A stretch of 64,000 bases of DNA, taken from Ciceribacter sp. T2.26MG-112.2. GTDB lineage: Bacteria > Pseudomonadota > Alphaproteobacteria > Rhizobiales > Rhizobiaceae. Positions 33,155 to 42,386 of this stretch are shown piece after piece. The notes under the pieces were generated by a model. The model ran no database searches. It was not told where the DNA came from and saw only the letters and a list, made by a program, of their open reading frames with translations. The first letter of the stretch is position 1. Each line of letters begins with the position of its first letter. Where the stretch lies: contig NZ_UEYQ01000001.1 in assembly GCF_900492205.1 (NCBI RefSeq), positions 490,001 through 554,000 of the forward strand. The letters are read 5' to 3'. The translations under genes and the position numbers were made by a program.

Positions 33155-36082
33155 ATGCCCGACTCCGCTCTGCTCAGGCGCACCGAACTGCCCCGTCCAA
33201 ACGTGTCGGAACAACAGGCTGCCGACATTCTCAAGGAGCACTACGGGCTGGAAGGCAGTCTCAAGGAACTCGGCAGCCAGCAGGATCGCAACTTCCGCAT
33301 CGATACCGGCGAGGACCGCTATGTCCTGAAGATCTGCCGGGCGGAATATGCGACAATCGAGCTTGCTGCGCAGAACGCCGCCATGCGTCATCTGGCAACC
33401 CTGCCCGACATGGTGCGCGTTCCTTCCCCCATACTCGCCGCGGGCGGCGAGGATATTCTCTTCCTGACGGTCGACGACGAAGATTATCAGGTCCGGCTGC
33501 TCACTTATCTCGACGGAGAGCCGCTGACCCAGCGCAAGTATCTGGCGCCGCCGATCGTTGCCGGACTTGGCGCGCTGACCGCCCGCATTGCAGTCGGTCT
33601 CAAGGACTTTACCCATCCGGGCCTCGAGCGCGAACTGCAATGGGATCTCCGCCGCGCCGGGCCGGTCGCACTCCACCTGCTGAAGGCGGTGACGGACCAG
33701 TCACGGCGCGACCGCATCGCCAAGGCCATGGTCACCGCCGTCAAGCGCATCCAGCCGCTGGCCGGCAAGCTGCGGGTGCAACCGATCCACCACGACATCA
33801 CCGACGACAACGTCGTGGCGAGGCCCGACCGGGAGGGCCGTTTGATGCCGGACGGCGTCATCGATTTCGGTGATGTCGTGAGCGGCTGGCTGGTCGCAGA
33901 TCTGGCGGTCACCTGCACCGCGCTCCTTCACCATGCCGACGGCGACCCCTTCTTCATCCTGCCGGCGGTCCGCGCCTTCCAGGAGCGCTGCCCCCTCAAC
34001 GAGGCCGAACTGAAGGCGCTCTGGCCGTTGATCGTGGCCCGTGCCGGCGTGCTCGTCGCCAGTTCCGAACAGCAACTCGCCATCGACCCGGATAACGCCT
34101 ACGTCCAGGGAAACGCGGCGCATGAACGCGAGATTTTCGACGTCGCAACGTCTGCCCCCTTCGCGCTGATGGAGGCCGCAATTCTCGACGCGGTCGGCCA
34201 TGGCGCGCGCCCCTTCGACGCGAGCGCCTTCGGCCGGCTGCTTCCCGACATCGCGCCGGAAACGGTGCGGCTCACCGATCTTTCGGTGATGAGCGATACC
34301 CTGGTCGAGGACGGCTGGTCCGACCCGCAGATCGACTGGAAGCTGCTGGCCCGCGCGGCCGCCGAGACCGGCGTCGCCTCGACCCGCTATGGCGAATACC
34401 GCCTTTCCTATACCCGCACGCTGTCGGAACGTGAGCCCGCGACCTTCGCGCTCCATGTCGACATCTGCCTGCCGGCCGCGACGCCGGTTTCGGCTCCGAT
34501 CGATGCGCGCGTGATCAAGGACGGACACCACCTGATCCTTTCCTCCGCGGACATATCCCTGCATATCGACGGGGTCGACTGCCTGCTCGAGGATGGCAGC
34601 GAGATCAGGTCAGGCGAGCCGATCGGTGTCGTCGCCGGCGTGCTCGGTGCGGTCGGCGGACTGCGGGTGCAGCTTTGCCGCGACGCCGATCTCGTTCCGC
34701 CGCTCTTCGCCCGCCCTGCCCATGCGAGGGTCTGGGCGGGCCTCTGCCCCTCGCCTTCCGCCCTGCTGGGCTGCGAACTGGATGCACCAGGGCCGCTGAG
34801 CGCTGAACTGCTCGACATGCGCCGTTGCAGCTTCGCCAAGCCACAGAAGAACTATTACGCCAATCCGCCGCAGATCGAGCGGGGCTGGAAGGAGCATCTG
34901 TTCGACGTGACCGGCCGGTCCTACCTCGACATGGTCAACAACGTCACCATTCTCGGCCACGGACATCCACGGTTGGCACGCGCGGCTGGGCGTCAGTGGT
35001 CTCTCCTCAATACCAACTCACGCTTCCACTATGCCTCGGTCGCGGAATTCTCCGACCGACTGGCCTCGCTTGCGCCGGACGGCCTCGACACCGTCTTCCT
35101 CGTCAACAGCGGTTCGGAGGCCGTCGACCTCGCGCTCCGCCTCGCCTGGGCCAAGACCGGCTCGCACAACATCGTCAGCCTGCTCGAGGCCTATCATGGC
35201 TGGACGGTGGCGAGCGATGCGGTCTCGACCTCGATTGCCGACAACCCGCGCGCGCTCGAAACACGCCCCGGCTGGGTTCACCCGGTCACGGCGCCAAACA
35301 CCTATCGCGGCCCCTTCCGCGGCGCCACGTCGTCTGCCGACTATGTGGCAAGCGTCGCCAAGGCACTGGATGCCATTGACGAAGCCGGCGAAAAGCTTGC
35401 CGGCTTCATCTGCGAATGCGTCTACGGCAATGCCGGCGGCATTCCATTGCCGCCCGGCTACCTCGCCGAGGTCTACGGCATGATCCGCGCGCGCGGCGGT
35501 GTGTGCATCGCCGACGAGGTTCAGGTCGGCTATGGCCGGCTGGGTCATTTCTTCTGGGGGTTCGAGCAGCAGGGCGTCGTCCCCGACATCATCACGATCG
35601 CCAAGGGCATGGGCAATGGCCAGCCGCTCGGCGCCGTCATCACCAGCCGCGCGATCGCCGACGCGCTGGAGAACGAAGGCTATTTCTTCTCGTCGGCCGG
35701 TGGCAGCCCGGTCAGCTGCGTCGTCGGCATGGCGGTGCTCGACATCATGCGCGACGAGAGCCTTCAGGAGAATGCAAAGAATACGGGCGACTATCTGAAG
35801 TCACGGCTGGAGGCGCTCGGCCAGCGTTTTCCGCTCATCGGCGCGGTTCACGGCATGGGGCTATATCTCGGGCTGGAATTCGTCCGCGACCGGGAAACCC
35901 TGGAGCCGGCAACGCAAGAGACCGCCGCCATCTGCGACCGCCTGCTGGATCTCGGCGTGATCATGCAACCAACGGGCGATCATCTTAACATTTTGAAAAT
36001 AAAGCCGCCGCTCTGCCTGTCGCGCGACAGCGCCGACTTCTTCGCCGCAATGCTGGAAAAGGTGCTTTCCGACGGCTGGTGA
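33155..36082 (+). CDS. Kinase / M23-like / PLP phospholyase fusion (hydroxylysine or aminoalcohol-phosphate catabolism candidate)
   Basis: A 975-residue three-part protein. Residues about 20-300 are an aminoglycoside-phosphotransferase-type kinase with H212-x-D214-x4-N219 (HHDITDDNVV) and GVIDFGDV. About 415-520 is a beta-rich segment resembling an M23/biotinyl-like barrel (SAPIDARVIKDGHHLIL, RSGEPIGVVAG). About 545-975 is a class-III PLP enzyme with FLVNSGSEAVDLALRLA, IADEVQVGYGRLG and the PLP lysine Lys817 in ITIAKGMGNGQPLGAVI. The pairing mirrors animal hydroxylysine kinase and phospho-hydroxylysine/phosphoethanolamine phospholyases. The nearby AmaA/AmaB genes favour 5-hydroxylysine. GAGGGAGAA precedes the ATG. 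The substrate is inferred. Confidence 0.85.
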   Translation: MPDSALLRRTELPRPNVSEQQAADILKEHYGLEGSLKELGSQQDRNFRIDTGEDRYVLKICRAEYATIELAAQNAAMRHLATLPDMVRVPSPILAAGGEDILFLTVDDEDYQVRLLTYLDGEPLTQRKYLAPPIVAGLGALTARIAVGLKDFTHPGLERELQWDLRRAGPVALHLLKAVTDQSRRDRIAKAMVTAVKRIQPLAGKLRVQPIHHDITDDNVVARPDREGRLMPDGVIDFGDVVSGWLVADLAVTCTALLHHADGDPFFILPAVRAFQERCPLNEAELKALWPLIVARAGVLVASSEQQLAIDPDNAYVQGNAAHEREIFDVATSAPFALMEAAILDAVGHGARPFDASAFGRLLPDIAPETVRLTDLSVMSDTLVEDGWSDPQIDWKLLARAAAETGVASTRYGEYRLSYTRTLSEREPATFALHVDICLPAATPVSAPIDARVIKDGHHLILSSADISLHIDGVDCLLEDGSEIRSGEPIGVVAGVLGAVGGLRVQLCRDADLVPPLFARPAHARVWAGLCPSPSALLGCELDAPGPLSAELLDMRRCSFAKPQKNYYANPPQIERGWKEHLFDVTGRSYLDMVNNVTILGHGHPRLARAAGRQWSLLNTNSRFHYASVAEFSDRLASLAPDGLDTVFLVNSGSEAVDLALRLAWAKTGSHNIVSLLEAYHGWTVASDAVSTSIADNPRALETRPGWVHPVTAPNTYRGPFRGATSSADYVASVAKALDAIDEAGEKLAGFICECVYGNAGGIPLPPGYLAEVYGMIRARGGVCIADEVQVGYGRLGHFFWGFEQQGVVPDIITIAKGMGNGQPLGAVITSRAIADALENEGYFFSSAGGSPVSCVVGMAVLDIMRDESLQENAKNTGDYLKSRLEALGQRFPLIGAVHGMGLYLGLEFVRDRETLEPATQETAAICDRLLDLGVIMQPTGDHLNILKIKPPLCLSRDSADFFAAMLEKVLSDGW

Positions 36083-36114
36083 GCAAGAACGATGCTCCGG
36101 CGCGGTGCTTAATT

Positions 36115-36150
36115 CAACATAACGCCGATTGCTCAAATTTTGGTATGTTG
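36115..36150. repeat. Spaced 7-bp inverted repeat CAACATA...TATGTTG
   Basis: Exact arms at 36115-36121 and 36144-36150 flank 22 bases in the AT-rich gap between the phospholyase fusion and the DUF3307 gene. It could be an operator for the small gene downstream. No T-run follows. Confidence 0.35.
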
Positions 36151-36257
36151 TAAACGCTTCGCAAATCGCAAAACCAGGCTTCCCCGGAGGCCGGCTTCAC
36201 AGCCCGTTCGCAGCATGTCTATCCTCCACCTCGACAGCCAAAGGTGAAGGAAACTCG

Positions 36258-36662
36258 ATGCCGAGCATGCCCGAAATGATCTCCACTCCCTGGATCGTAT
36301 GGGGCATGGCCTTGTTCCTCCTCAAGCACCTTGTCGCCGATTTCCTGCTGCAGACGGGCTGGATCGCCATCGGCAAGCAACGGTCCCGAGGATGGCTGGT
36401 GCCCCTCGCCTTGCATGCCGCAATACACGGAGCCCTGACCGGCCTGATTTTCTCGATTTTCGCCCCGTCGCTGGCCTGGATCGGCCTTGTCGATTTCATC
36501 GTCCATTCGGCGATCGATCGGGCAAAGGCGGTGACCCAGTCGCGCCTCGGCTTCGATTCAAGCCATACCGGCTTCTGGTGGCTGCTCGGCACCGACCAGA
36601 CCTTGCATCATCTGACCCATCTCGGCTTTGCCACCGCCCTCGCCATCAGCCAGACCCTCTGA
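36258..36662 (+). CDS. DUF3307 membrane protein
   Basis: A 134-residue protein with three to four hydrophobic segments. It carries the DUF3307 hallmark near the N-terminus (KHLVADFLLQTGWIA) and several histidines in the C-terminal part (DSSHTGFWWLLGTDQTLHHLTH) that resemble a metal-site cluster. GAAGGAAA precedes the ATG at 36258. The function of the family is unknown. The gene converges on the LysR gene with seven bases between the stops. Confidence 0.82.
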   Translation: MPSMPEMISTPWIVWGMALFLLKHLVADFLLQTGWIAIGKQRSRGWLVPLALHAAIHGALTGLIFSIFAPSLAWIGLVDFIVHSAIDRAKAVTQSRLGFDSSHTGFWWLLGTDQTLHHLTHLGFATALAISQTL

Positions 36663-36669
36663 GCGCCGG

Positions 36670-37587
36670 TCAGCCGGATCGAGATGACGGAGCGTGCTCG
36701 CGGGCGATCTCATCGAGAATCCAGTTGCGGAAGGCGACGAGCGGCAGGTAGCTGGCGCGCTCTCGGGTGAAGGCAAGATAGTAGCCTCCCTCGCTGTCGA
36801 CCTCCTGATTGATCGCCGGCACCAGATCGCCCCGCGCCACTTCCTCGCGGAAAAGGAATGCCGGCAGCAAAGCCACCCCAAGCCCACCGACAGCGGCCTG
36901 CGAGGCCGCGCCAAACTGATCGAACAGCATGCCATGCACGGATTCGAAAGCCACGCCATTGGCGGAAAGCCATTTTTCCCAGGCATCGGGGCGCGTCGTC
37001 AGATGCAGCAGCGGCACATCGAGAATATCGGCGGCGGCCTCCAGCCGGTGTGCCGCCTTGAACGACGGACTGCACAGCGGGATCGTCGTCTCCCCCATCA
37101 GCGGGGTCAGTTCGGCGCCTGGCCAGACCGGGGCGCCGAAATGGATTGCCGCGTCGATCGAATCCAGATGAAAATCGAAGGGCGACAGGCGGGTGATCAG
37201 ATTGATGGCAATGCCGGGATGGGCCGTGAGGAAACCGGCCAGACGCGGTGCCAGCCACCGCGCGCCGAAGGTCGGAAGCACGGCGAGGTTCAGCGTCCCG
37301 CCATTGGGATTGGCGCGAAGGTTGAGCGAGGCACTGGAAATGCGCCGCAAGGCCTCGCGGATTTCCCGCGCATAGCCGTCGCCCGCGACTGTGAGCCGAA
37401 TGGTCTGGCGCTCGCGAAGAAACAGCGCAACACCCAGCTGATCCTCCAGTGCCTTGATCTGGCGACTGACTGCGCTCTGGGTGAGGTCGAGCTCGCGGGC
37501 CGCGGCCGTGATGCTGCCGGTTCGCGCGGCAGCCTCGAAGGCTGCGAGCAGTGAGAGCGACGGAAGAAAGCGCCGGGCCGGCAGCAT
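36670..37587 (-). CDS. LysR-family regulator, probable AmaA/AmaB regulator
   Basis: A 305-residue LTTR of the GcvA-like subgroup. The N-terminal winged helix-turn-helix contains TGSITAAARELDLTQSAVSR and the rest is a two-lobed effector domain. It diverges from the amaA-amaB pair across 203 bases, the standard place for a pathway activator. It resembles the other LysR at 62602, the presumed GcdH regulator, and both could respond to lysine-derived dicarboxylates. Effector inferred from context. Confidence 0.88.
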   Translation of the reverse strand: MLPARRFLPSLSLLAAFEAAARTGSITAAARELDLTQSAVSRQIKALEDQLGVALFLRERQTIRLTVAGDGYAREIREALRRISSASLNLRANPNGGTLNLAVLPTFGARWLAPRLAGFLTAHPGIAINLITRLSPFDFHLDSIDAAIHFGAPVWPGAELTPLMGETTIPLCSPSFKAAHRLEAAADILDVPLLHLTTRPDAWEKWLSANGVAFESVHGMLFDQFGAASQAAVGGLGVALLPAFLFREEVARGDLVPAINQEVDSEGGYYLAFTRERASYLPLVAFRNWILDEIAREHAPSSRSG

Positions 37588-37790
37588 GTTATACCTCGAC
37601 GGAATGAACTCTTGAGAAATTATCGTTGGAACGGGTTAGTTTCGTCTTCTAGATTTCGCAAGACTTCATGTTTCGGAATGATGTGAGCGAGCGACGCCTG
37701 GACTGCGACTTCCTCGAGAACCGCGCTCGCCTCCGACGCAACGAAACGTCCTATCGGCCGTCTCCCACGGCCACCCAAGAGGAAGAGATC

Positions 37791-39074
37791 ATGCTGAACG
37801 ACCCCCGCTCCCACGGCCTGTGGGAAAGGACCGCACCGGCGGCACCGCTCACCCCGCCGCTTTCCGGCCGGGTCGACGCCGATGTCGTCATCGTTGGCGG
37901 CGGTTATACCGGTATTTCCGCCGCCCTGCACCTGGCGGAGGCTGGCACCAAGGTCGTCCTCCTGGAGGCAACCGAGATCGGCTTCGGCGGGGCCGGCCGC
38001 AATGTCGGCCTGATCAACGGCGGCATGTGGGTCATGCCGTCGGAGATCCCCGGCGTACTCGGCCCGGTCTATGGCGAGCGCGTTCTCGACCTGCTGGGCA
38101 ATGCACCGCTGCTGGTCCGCGCGCTGATCGAAAAGCACGGCATCGACTGCGAGCTCGAAAAGAACGGCACGCTCCACTGCGCCGTCGGCCAGTCCGGTCT
38201 TGAGGAAATCAAGGAGCGTTGCAGCCAGTGGGCCGCGCGGGGCGCCGACGTGCGTATTCTCTCGGCGGAAGAGACGGCCAAGCGCATCGGCACGACGGCC
38301 TATGCAGGATCGCTGCTCGACATGCGGGCCGGCACGCTCCAGCCGCTGGCCTATGTTCGGGGGCTGGCCAAGGCGGCGATCGCTGCCGGGGCCAAGATCC
38401 ATACCGGCAGCGCCGCGGTTTCGACGGAACGCGACGGCAGCCGCTGGGTGGTGAAGACGACGAACGGTTCGGTGTCGGCCGACTGGATCATCGTCGCCTC
38501 CGAATATTATTCGACCGGTCCTTGGGAAGCGGTGCGCAAGGAACAGGTCCTGCTGCCCTATTTCAACTTCGCCACCAAGCCGCTCTCGGCCGAACAGCTG
38601 AAAAAGATCCTGCCGGGCCGCGAGGGCTGCTGGGACACCAAGGAAGTGCTCTCCTCCTTCCGCATGGACAAGGCCGGCCGCCTTGTCTTCGGCAGCTGCG
38701 GCGCCCTTCGCAACACAGGCGCCGCCATTCACCGCTCCTGGGCCAAGAGGGCGCTCAAGAAGCTCTTTCCCGATCTCGGCAATGTCGAATTCGAAACCGA
38801 ATGGTATGGCCGCATCGGCATGACCGACGACGCCATTCCGCGTTTTCACAAGTTTGCCCCGAATGTCGTGGGCTTTTCCGGCTATAACGGCCGCGGCATT
38901 GCGCCGGGAACGGTTTTCGGTAAGACACTGGCTCGCCATATCCTCGGCGAACTTTCGGAGACGGATCTGCCGCTGCCGGTCAGGGACGTCGTCGAAGCTC
39001 CGCTTCGCAACCTGAAGGGCGCCTATTACGAAGCCGGCGCCCAGATCGCCCATTTCGCCGGGGCGCGCTTCTGA
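37791..39074 (+). CDS. amaA: FAD-dependent oxidoreductase, L-pipecolate oxidase-like
   Basis: A 427-residue DAO-family flavoenzyme. The dinucleotide-binding fold is VVIVGGGYTGISAALHLAEAG, followed by GFGGAGRNVGLINGG, and the C-terminal FAD segment reads VGFSGYNGRGIAPGT. It is like AmaA, which oxidises L-pipecolate to piperideine-6-carboxylate in pseudomonads. The partner ALDH7 gene 58 bases downstream and the divergent LysR strengthen that reading. The ATG at 37791 has AAGAGGAAGAG upstream; the longer frame from 37668 has no family similarity. Other amine oxidase substrates are possible. Confidence 0.8.
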   Translation: MLNDPRSHGLWERTAPAAPLTPPLSGRVDADVVIVGGGYTGISAALHLAEAGTKVVLLEATEIGFGGAGRNVGLINGGMWVMPSEIPGVLGPVYGERVLDLLGNAPLLVRALIEKHGIDCELEKNGTLHCAVGQSGLEEIKERCSQWAARGADVRILSAEETAKRIGTTAYAGSLLDMRAGTLQPLAYVRGLAKAAIAAGAKIHTGSAAVSTERDGSRWVVKTTNGSVSADWIIVASEYYSTGPWEAVRKEQVLLPYFNFATKPLSAEQLKKILPGREGCWDTKEVLSSFRMDKAGRLVFGSCGALRNTGAAIHRSWAKRALKKLFPDLGNVEFETEWYGRIGMTDDAIPRFHKFAPNVVGFSGYNGRGIAPGTVFGKTLARHILGELSETDLPLPVRDVVEAPLRNLKGAYYEAGAQIAHFAGARF

Positions 39075-39132
39075 ACGGAAGCCCTCGAAGACAACCGATA
39101 ACGGAACATCCGCAATTACTGGAAGGAAGACC

Positions 39133-40674
39133 ATGACCCTTGCCAACCTGAACTTCTCGGCCGAAGTGGCCGCCATCATGGGCCGCCTCGGCGTGCCCGC
39201 CGAAAGCCTCGCCGGCGGCACGCTTTCGGTTCGCTCGCCGATCAACGGCGAGAAGATCGCCGCTGTCACAGAGATCAATGCCGCCGACACCAAGGCCGCC
39301 ATCGACGCCTCCCATCAGGCCTTCCTCGAATGGCGCCTCGTTCCGGCCCCCAAGCGCGGCGAACTGATCCGCCTGCTCGGCGAGGAACTGCGCGCCGCCA
39401 AGGCCGACCTCGGCCGCCTGGTTTCCATAGAAGTCGGCAAGATCGTCTCCGAAGGTCTTGGCGAAGTGCAGGAAATGATCGACATCTGCGACTTCGCCGT
39501 CGGCCTGTCGCGTCAGCTCTACGGCCTGACCATCGCCACCGAACGCGCCGAACACCGGATGATGGAAAGCTGGCATCCGCTCGGCATCACCGGCATCATC
39601 TCGGCCTTCAACTTCCCCGTTGCCGTCTGGGCGTGGAACTCGGCTCTGGCACTGGTCTGCGGCAACTCGACCATCTGGAAGCCGTCGGAGAAGACCCCGC
39701 TCACCGCCATCGCCACCCAGGCGATCTTCGAAAAGGCCGTCAGCCGTTATGTCGCCGACGGCGGCAAGGCTCCGGCCAATCTTTCGACGCTGCTGATCGG
39801 CGGCCGCGAGATCGGCGAAATCCTCGTCGACAGCCCGAAGGTTCCGCTCATCTCGGCAACCGGCTCGACCGCCATGGGCCGTGCCGTCGGCCCGCGCGTC
39901 GCCACCCGCTTCGGCCGGTCGATCCTCGAGCTCGGCGGCAACAATGCGGCGATCGTCTGCCCGACCGCCGATCTCGACCTGACCCTGCGCGGCGTCGCCT
40001 TTGCCGCCATGGGCACGGCCGGCCAGCGCTGCACCTCGCTGCGCCGCCTGTTCGTCCACGAAAGCGTCTACGACAAGCTCGTCCCGCGCCTGATCCAGGC
40101 CTATGGCTCGGTCACTGTCGGCAACCCGCTGCAGTCCTCGACGCTGGTAGGCCCGCTGATCGACGAAGGCTCCTTCGGCCGTATGCAGAAGGCGCTCGAT
40201 GAAGCCAAGGCAGCTGGCGGCAAGGTCTCCGGTGGCGACCGCCTGATGCAGAACGAAGCGGCCGACGCCTATTACGTTCGCCCGGCAATCGTCGAGATGC
40301 CGGCCCAGACCGGTCCGGTCAAGGACGAGACTTTCGCGCCGATCCTCTACATCATCAAGTACAGCGACTTCGACGAAGCGCTGGCTCTCAACAATGACGT
40401 TCCCCAGGGCCTGTCGTCGTCGATCTTCACCAACGACCTGCGCGAGGCGGAAGCCTTCGTGTCGGATCGTGGGTCGGATTGCGGCATCGCCAATGTCAAT
40501 ATCGGCCCCTCCGGCGCAGAAATCGGTGGCGCCTTCGGTGGCGAAAAGGAAACCGGCGGCGGCCGCGAATCCGGCTCCGACGCCTGGAAGGCCTACATGC
40601 GCCGCGCCACCAACACGATCAATTACGGCAAGACACTGCCGCTCGCGCAGGGCGTCAAGTTCGACGTGGGCTGA
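39133..40674 (+). CDS. amaB: ALDH7-family 2-aminoadipate 6-semialdehyde (piperideine-6-carboxylate) dehydrogenase
   Basis: A 513-residue member of the antiquitin/AmaB group, recognised from WHPLGITGIISAFNFPVAVW, ILELGGNNAAIV and the catalytic-cysteine block GTAGQRCTSLRRLFVH. It also has the ALDH7-type C-terminus GGAFGGEKETGGGRESGSD. It oxidises 2-aminoadipate semialdehyde to 2-aminoadipate in lysine, pipecolate or hydroxylysine breakdown. A ribosome site (GGAAGGAAG) precedes the ATG. It forms an operon with amaA and ends at a strong terminator. Confidence 0.92.
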   Translation: MTLANLNFSAEVAAIMGRLGVPAESLAGGTLSVRSPINGEKIAAVTEINAADTKAAIDASHQAFLEWRLVPAPKRGELIRLLGEELRAAKADLGRLVSIEVGKIVSEGLGEVQEMIDICDFAVGLSRQLYGLTIATERAEHRMMESWHPLGITGIISAFNFPVAVWAWNSALALVCGNSTIWKPSEKTPLTAIATQAIFEKAVSRYVADGGKAPANLSTLLIGGREIGEILVDSPKVPLISATGSTAMGRAVGPRVATRFGRSILELGGNNAAIVCPTADLDLTLRGVAFAAMGTAGQRCTSLRRLFVHESVYDKLVPRLIQAYGSVTVGNPLQSSTLVGPLIDEGSFGRMQKALDEAKAAGGKVSGGDRLMQNEAADAYYVRPAIVEMPAQTGPVKDETFAPILYIIKYSDFDEALALNNDVPQGLSSSIFTNDLREAEAFVSDRGSDCGIANVNIGPSGAEIGGAFGGEKETGGGRESGSDAWKAYMRRATNTINYGKTLPLAQGVKFDVG

Positions 40675-40700
40675 TCGACCCTCTTGTTGATTCGAGCGAA

Positions 40701-40740
40701 GGCCGCGCGGGCGAAACAGACCGCGCGGCCTTTTCTTTTT
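40701..40740 (+). terminator. Terminator of amaA-amaB
   Basis: A perfect 10-bp stem GGCCGCGCGG (40701-40710)/CCGCGCGGCC (40721-40730) is followed by TTTTCTTTTT. Confidence 0.95.
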
Positions 40741-40856
40741 GAACTTTATGTGAAAGTTCAAAAGCCTCAGACCAAGGTTTGATGGCCTGCACTGGTCTTC
40801 CCCTTTCAAATCGGCCAAGGTGCCCGCATGATCTGGCGGCATTTCGGGGCGGGCGA

Positions 40857-42386
40857 ATGAACATTCACGATCAGTCGGCAGCGATTGCCTTTCTGAGCGC
40901 GCCTGAGACCTACGGCGAAACAGGCGCAGTGAAGATCATCGAGACCCACATTTCGCTCGTCTTCCTGATCGATGGCCGCGCCTACAAGCTGAAGCGTGCT
41001 GTCAAACTGCCCTACGCCGACTTTTCGACCTATGAACTTCGCCTGCATTACTGCCGGCGCGAGGTCGAGCTCAACAGTCGGGCAACGCCCGAGCTCTACC
41101 TCGGCATCCGCCGCATCACCCGCGAGGCAGATGGGCGACTGACCTTTGACGGCACGGGCGAGGCCGTCGACGTCGTCGTAGAGATGAACCGGTTTGCCCA
41201 GCACGACCTGTTCGACCGCATGGCGGACGAAGGCAAGCTGGACGCTTCGCTGATGGAGGAAACGGCGCGGATGATCGCCTCCGTCCATGCGCAAGCGCCG
41301 ATCGTCCACACCGCCAGCGGTTCGGCCAACCTTGGCGGCGTGCTGGACATCAATGCGGCAGGCTTCGCCACCAGCCATGTCTTCCCCGACGATGCCGTCG
41401 CCCGGCTGAACGCGGTCTTCCGAAGCGCTTGGACGGATCATATAGCCCTGATGGATCGACGCGAAGCCGAGGGCAAGGTGCGCCTTTGCCATGGCGACCT
41501 GCACTTGCGAAACCTGTTCCTCAGCGCCGCCGGGCCACGCATGTTCGACTGCATCGACTTCAACGACCAGATCGCAACCGTCGACGTCCTTTACGACCTC
41601 GCCTTCCTGCTGATGGACCTGTGGCATCGCGGCTTCCCGGATCTGGCGAATGTCGCGGCCAATCGCTATCTCGACATCAGCCACGACGACGAGGGCTTTT
41701 CCCTTCTACCCTTCTTCATGGCGGTCAGGGCCGCCGTCCGCGCCCATGTGACCGGCACCCAGATCGAGTCGGGCGGGGATGCCGATGGCAAGCTGGCGCA
41801 CAGCGCCGGGACCTATTTCGACTTCGCCGCATCGCTTCTCACCCACCGATCGCCACGGCTCGTGGCGATCGGTGGGCTGAGCGGTTCCGGCAAGTCCACA
41901 CTCGCCGATCGGCTTGCCCCCCGTCTCGCCGGTCCGCCGGGTGCCCGCATCCTAGAAAGCGACCGGATTCGCAAGGCGATGTTCGGCGTCGCCGCCAACC
42001 AGCAATTGCCTCCGGAAGCCTATCGACCGGACATCTCGGCGACGGTCTATGCACAGATGGCCGATCGGGCGCGCCTGGTGATTGAGGGCGGTGGCACAGC
42101 GATCGTCAACGCCGTTTTCGACCGGCCCGATGACCGCCGTCACGTGCGCGTCATCGCCGAACAATTGAGCGTACCATTCAGCGGTTTCTGGTTGGACGCC
42201 GGCGCCGACACCCTGCAGTCGCGCATTGCGTCAAGGCCGAAGGGTCAATCCGACGCCACGCTCGACGTGCTTGAAATGCAACTCGCCAGGGACCTTGGTC
42301 CCATGGATTGGCACCGCATCGACGCGACCGCTGCGATCGATGACGTCCTCGCGGCGGTCGAGACGTTGCTCGACCGGCCCGGCTAA
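40857..42386 (+). CDS. APH-like kinase fused to a P-loop kinase (bifunctional phosphotransferase/ATP-binding protein)
   Basis: A 509-residue two-domain protein. The N-terminal part (about 1-325) is APH-like, with VRLCHGDLHLRNLFL and FDCIDFND. The C-terminal part (about 335-509) is a gluconate/cytidylate-kinase-like P-loop domain with Walker A in IGGLSGSGKSTLADRL. The ATG at 40857 was chosen after GGGGCGGGCGA. This architecture recurs in proteobacteria without a settled function; neither substrate can be read from sequence. Its stop overlaps the convergent tonB stop. Confidence 0.85.
   Translation: MNIHDQSAAIAFLSAPETYGETGAVKIIETHISLVFLIDGRAYKLKRAVKLPYADFSTYELRLHYCRREVELNSRATPELYLGIRRITREADGRLTFDGTGEAVDVVVEMNRFAQHDLFDRMADEGKLDASLMEETARMIASVHAQAPIVHTASGSANLGGVLDINAAGFATSHVFPDDAVARLNAVFRSAWTDHIALMDRREAEGKVRLCHGDLHLRNLFLSAAGPRMFDCIDFNDQIATVDVLYDLAFLLMDLWHRGFPDLANVAANRYLDISHDDEGFSLLPFFMAVRAAVRAHVTGTQIESGGDADGKLAHSAGTYFDFAASLLTHRSPRLVAIGGLSGSGKSTLADRLAPRLAGPPGARILESDRIRKAMFGVAANQQLPPEAYRPDISATVYAQMADRARLVIEGGGTAIVNAVFDRPDDRRHVRVIAEQLSVPFSGFWLDAGADTLQSRIASRPKGQSDATLDVLEMQLARDLGPMDWHRIDATAAIDDVLAAVETLLDRPG

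Noticed and set aside
38980..40842. A 620-codon minus-strand frame opposite amaB
   Set aside because: It is antisense to the ALDH7 gene and runs through the perfect terminator at 40701-40740; no protein-like features.
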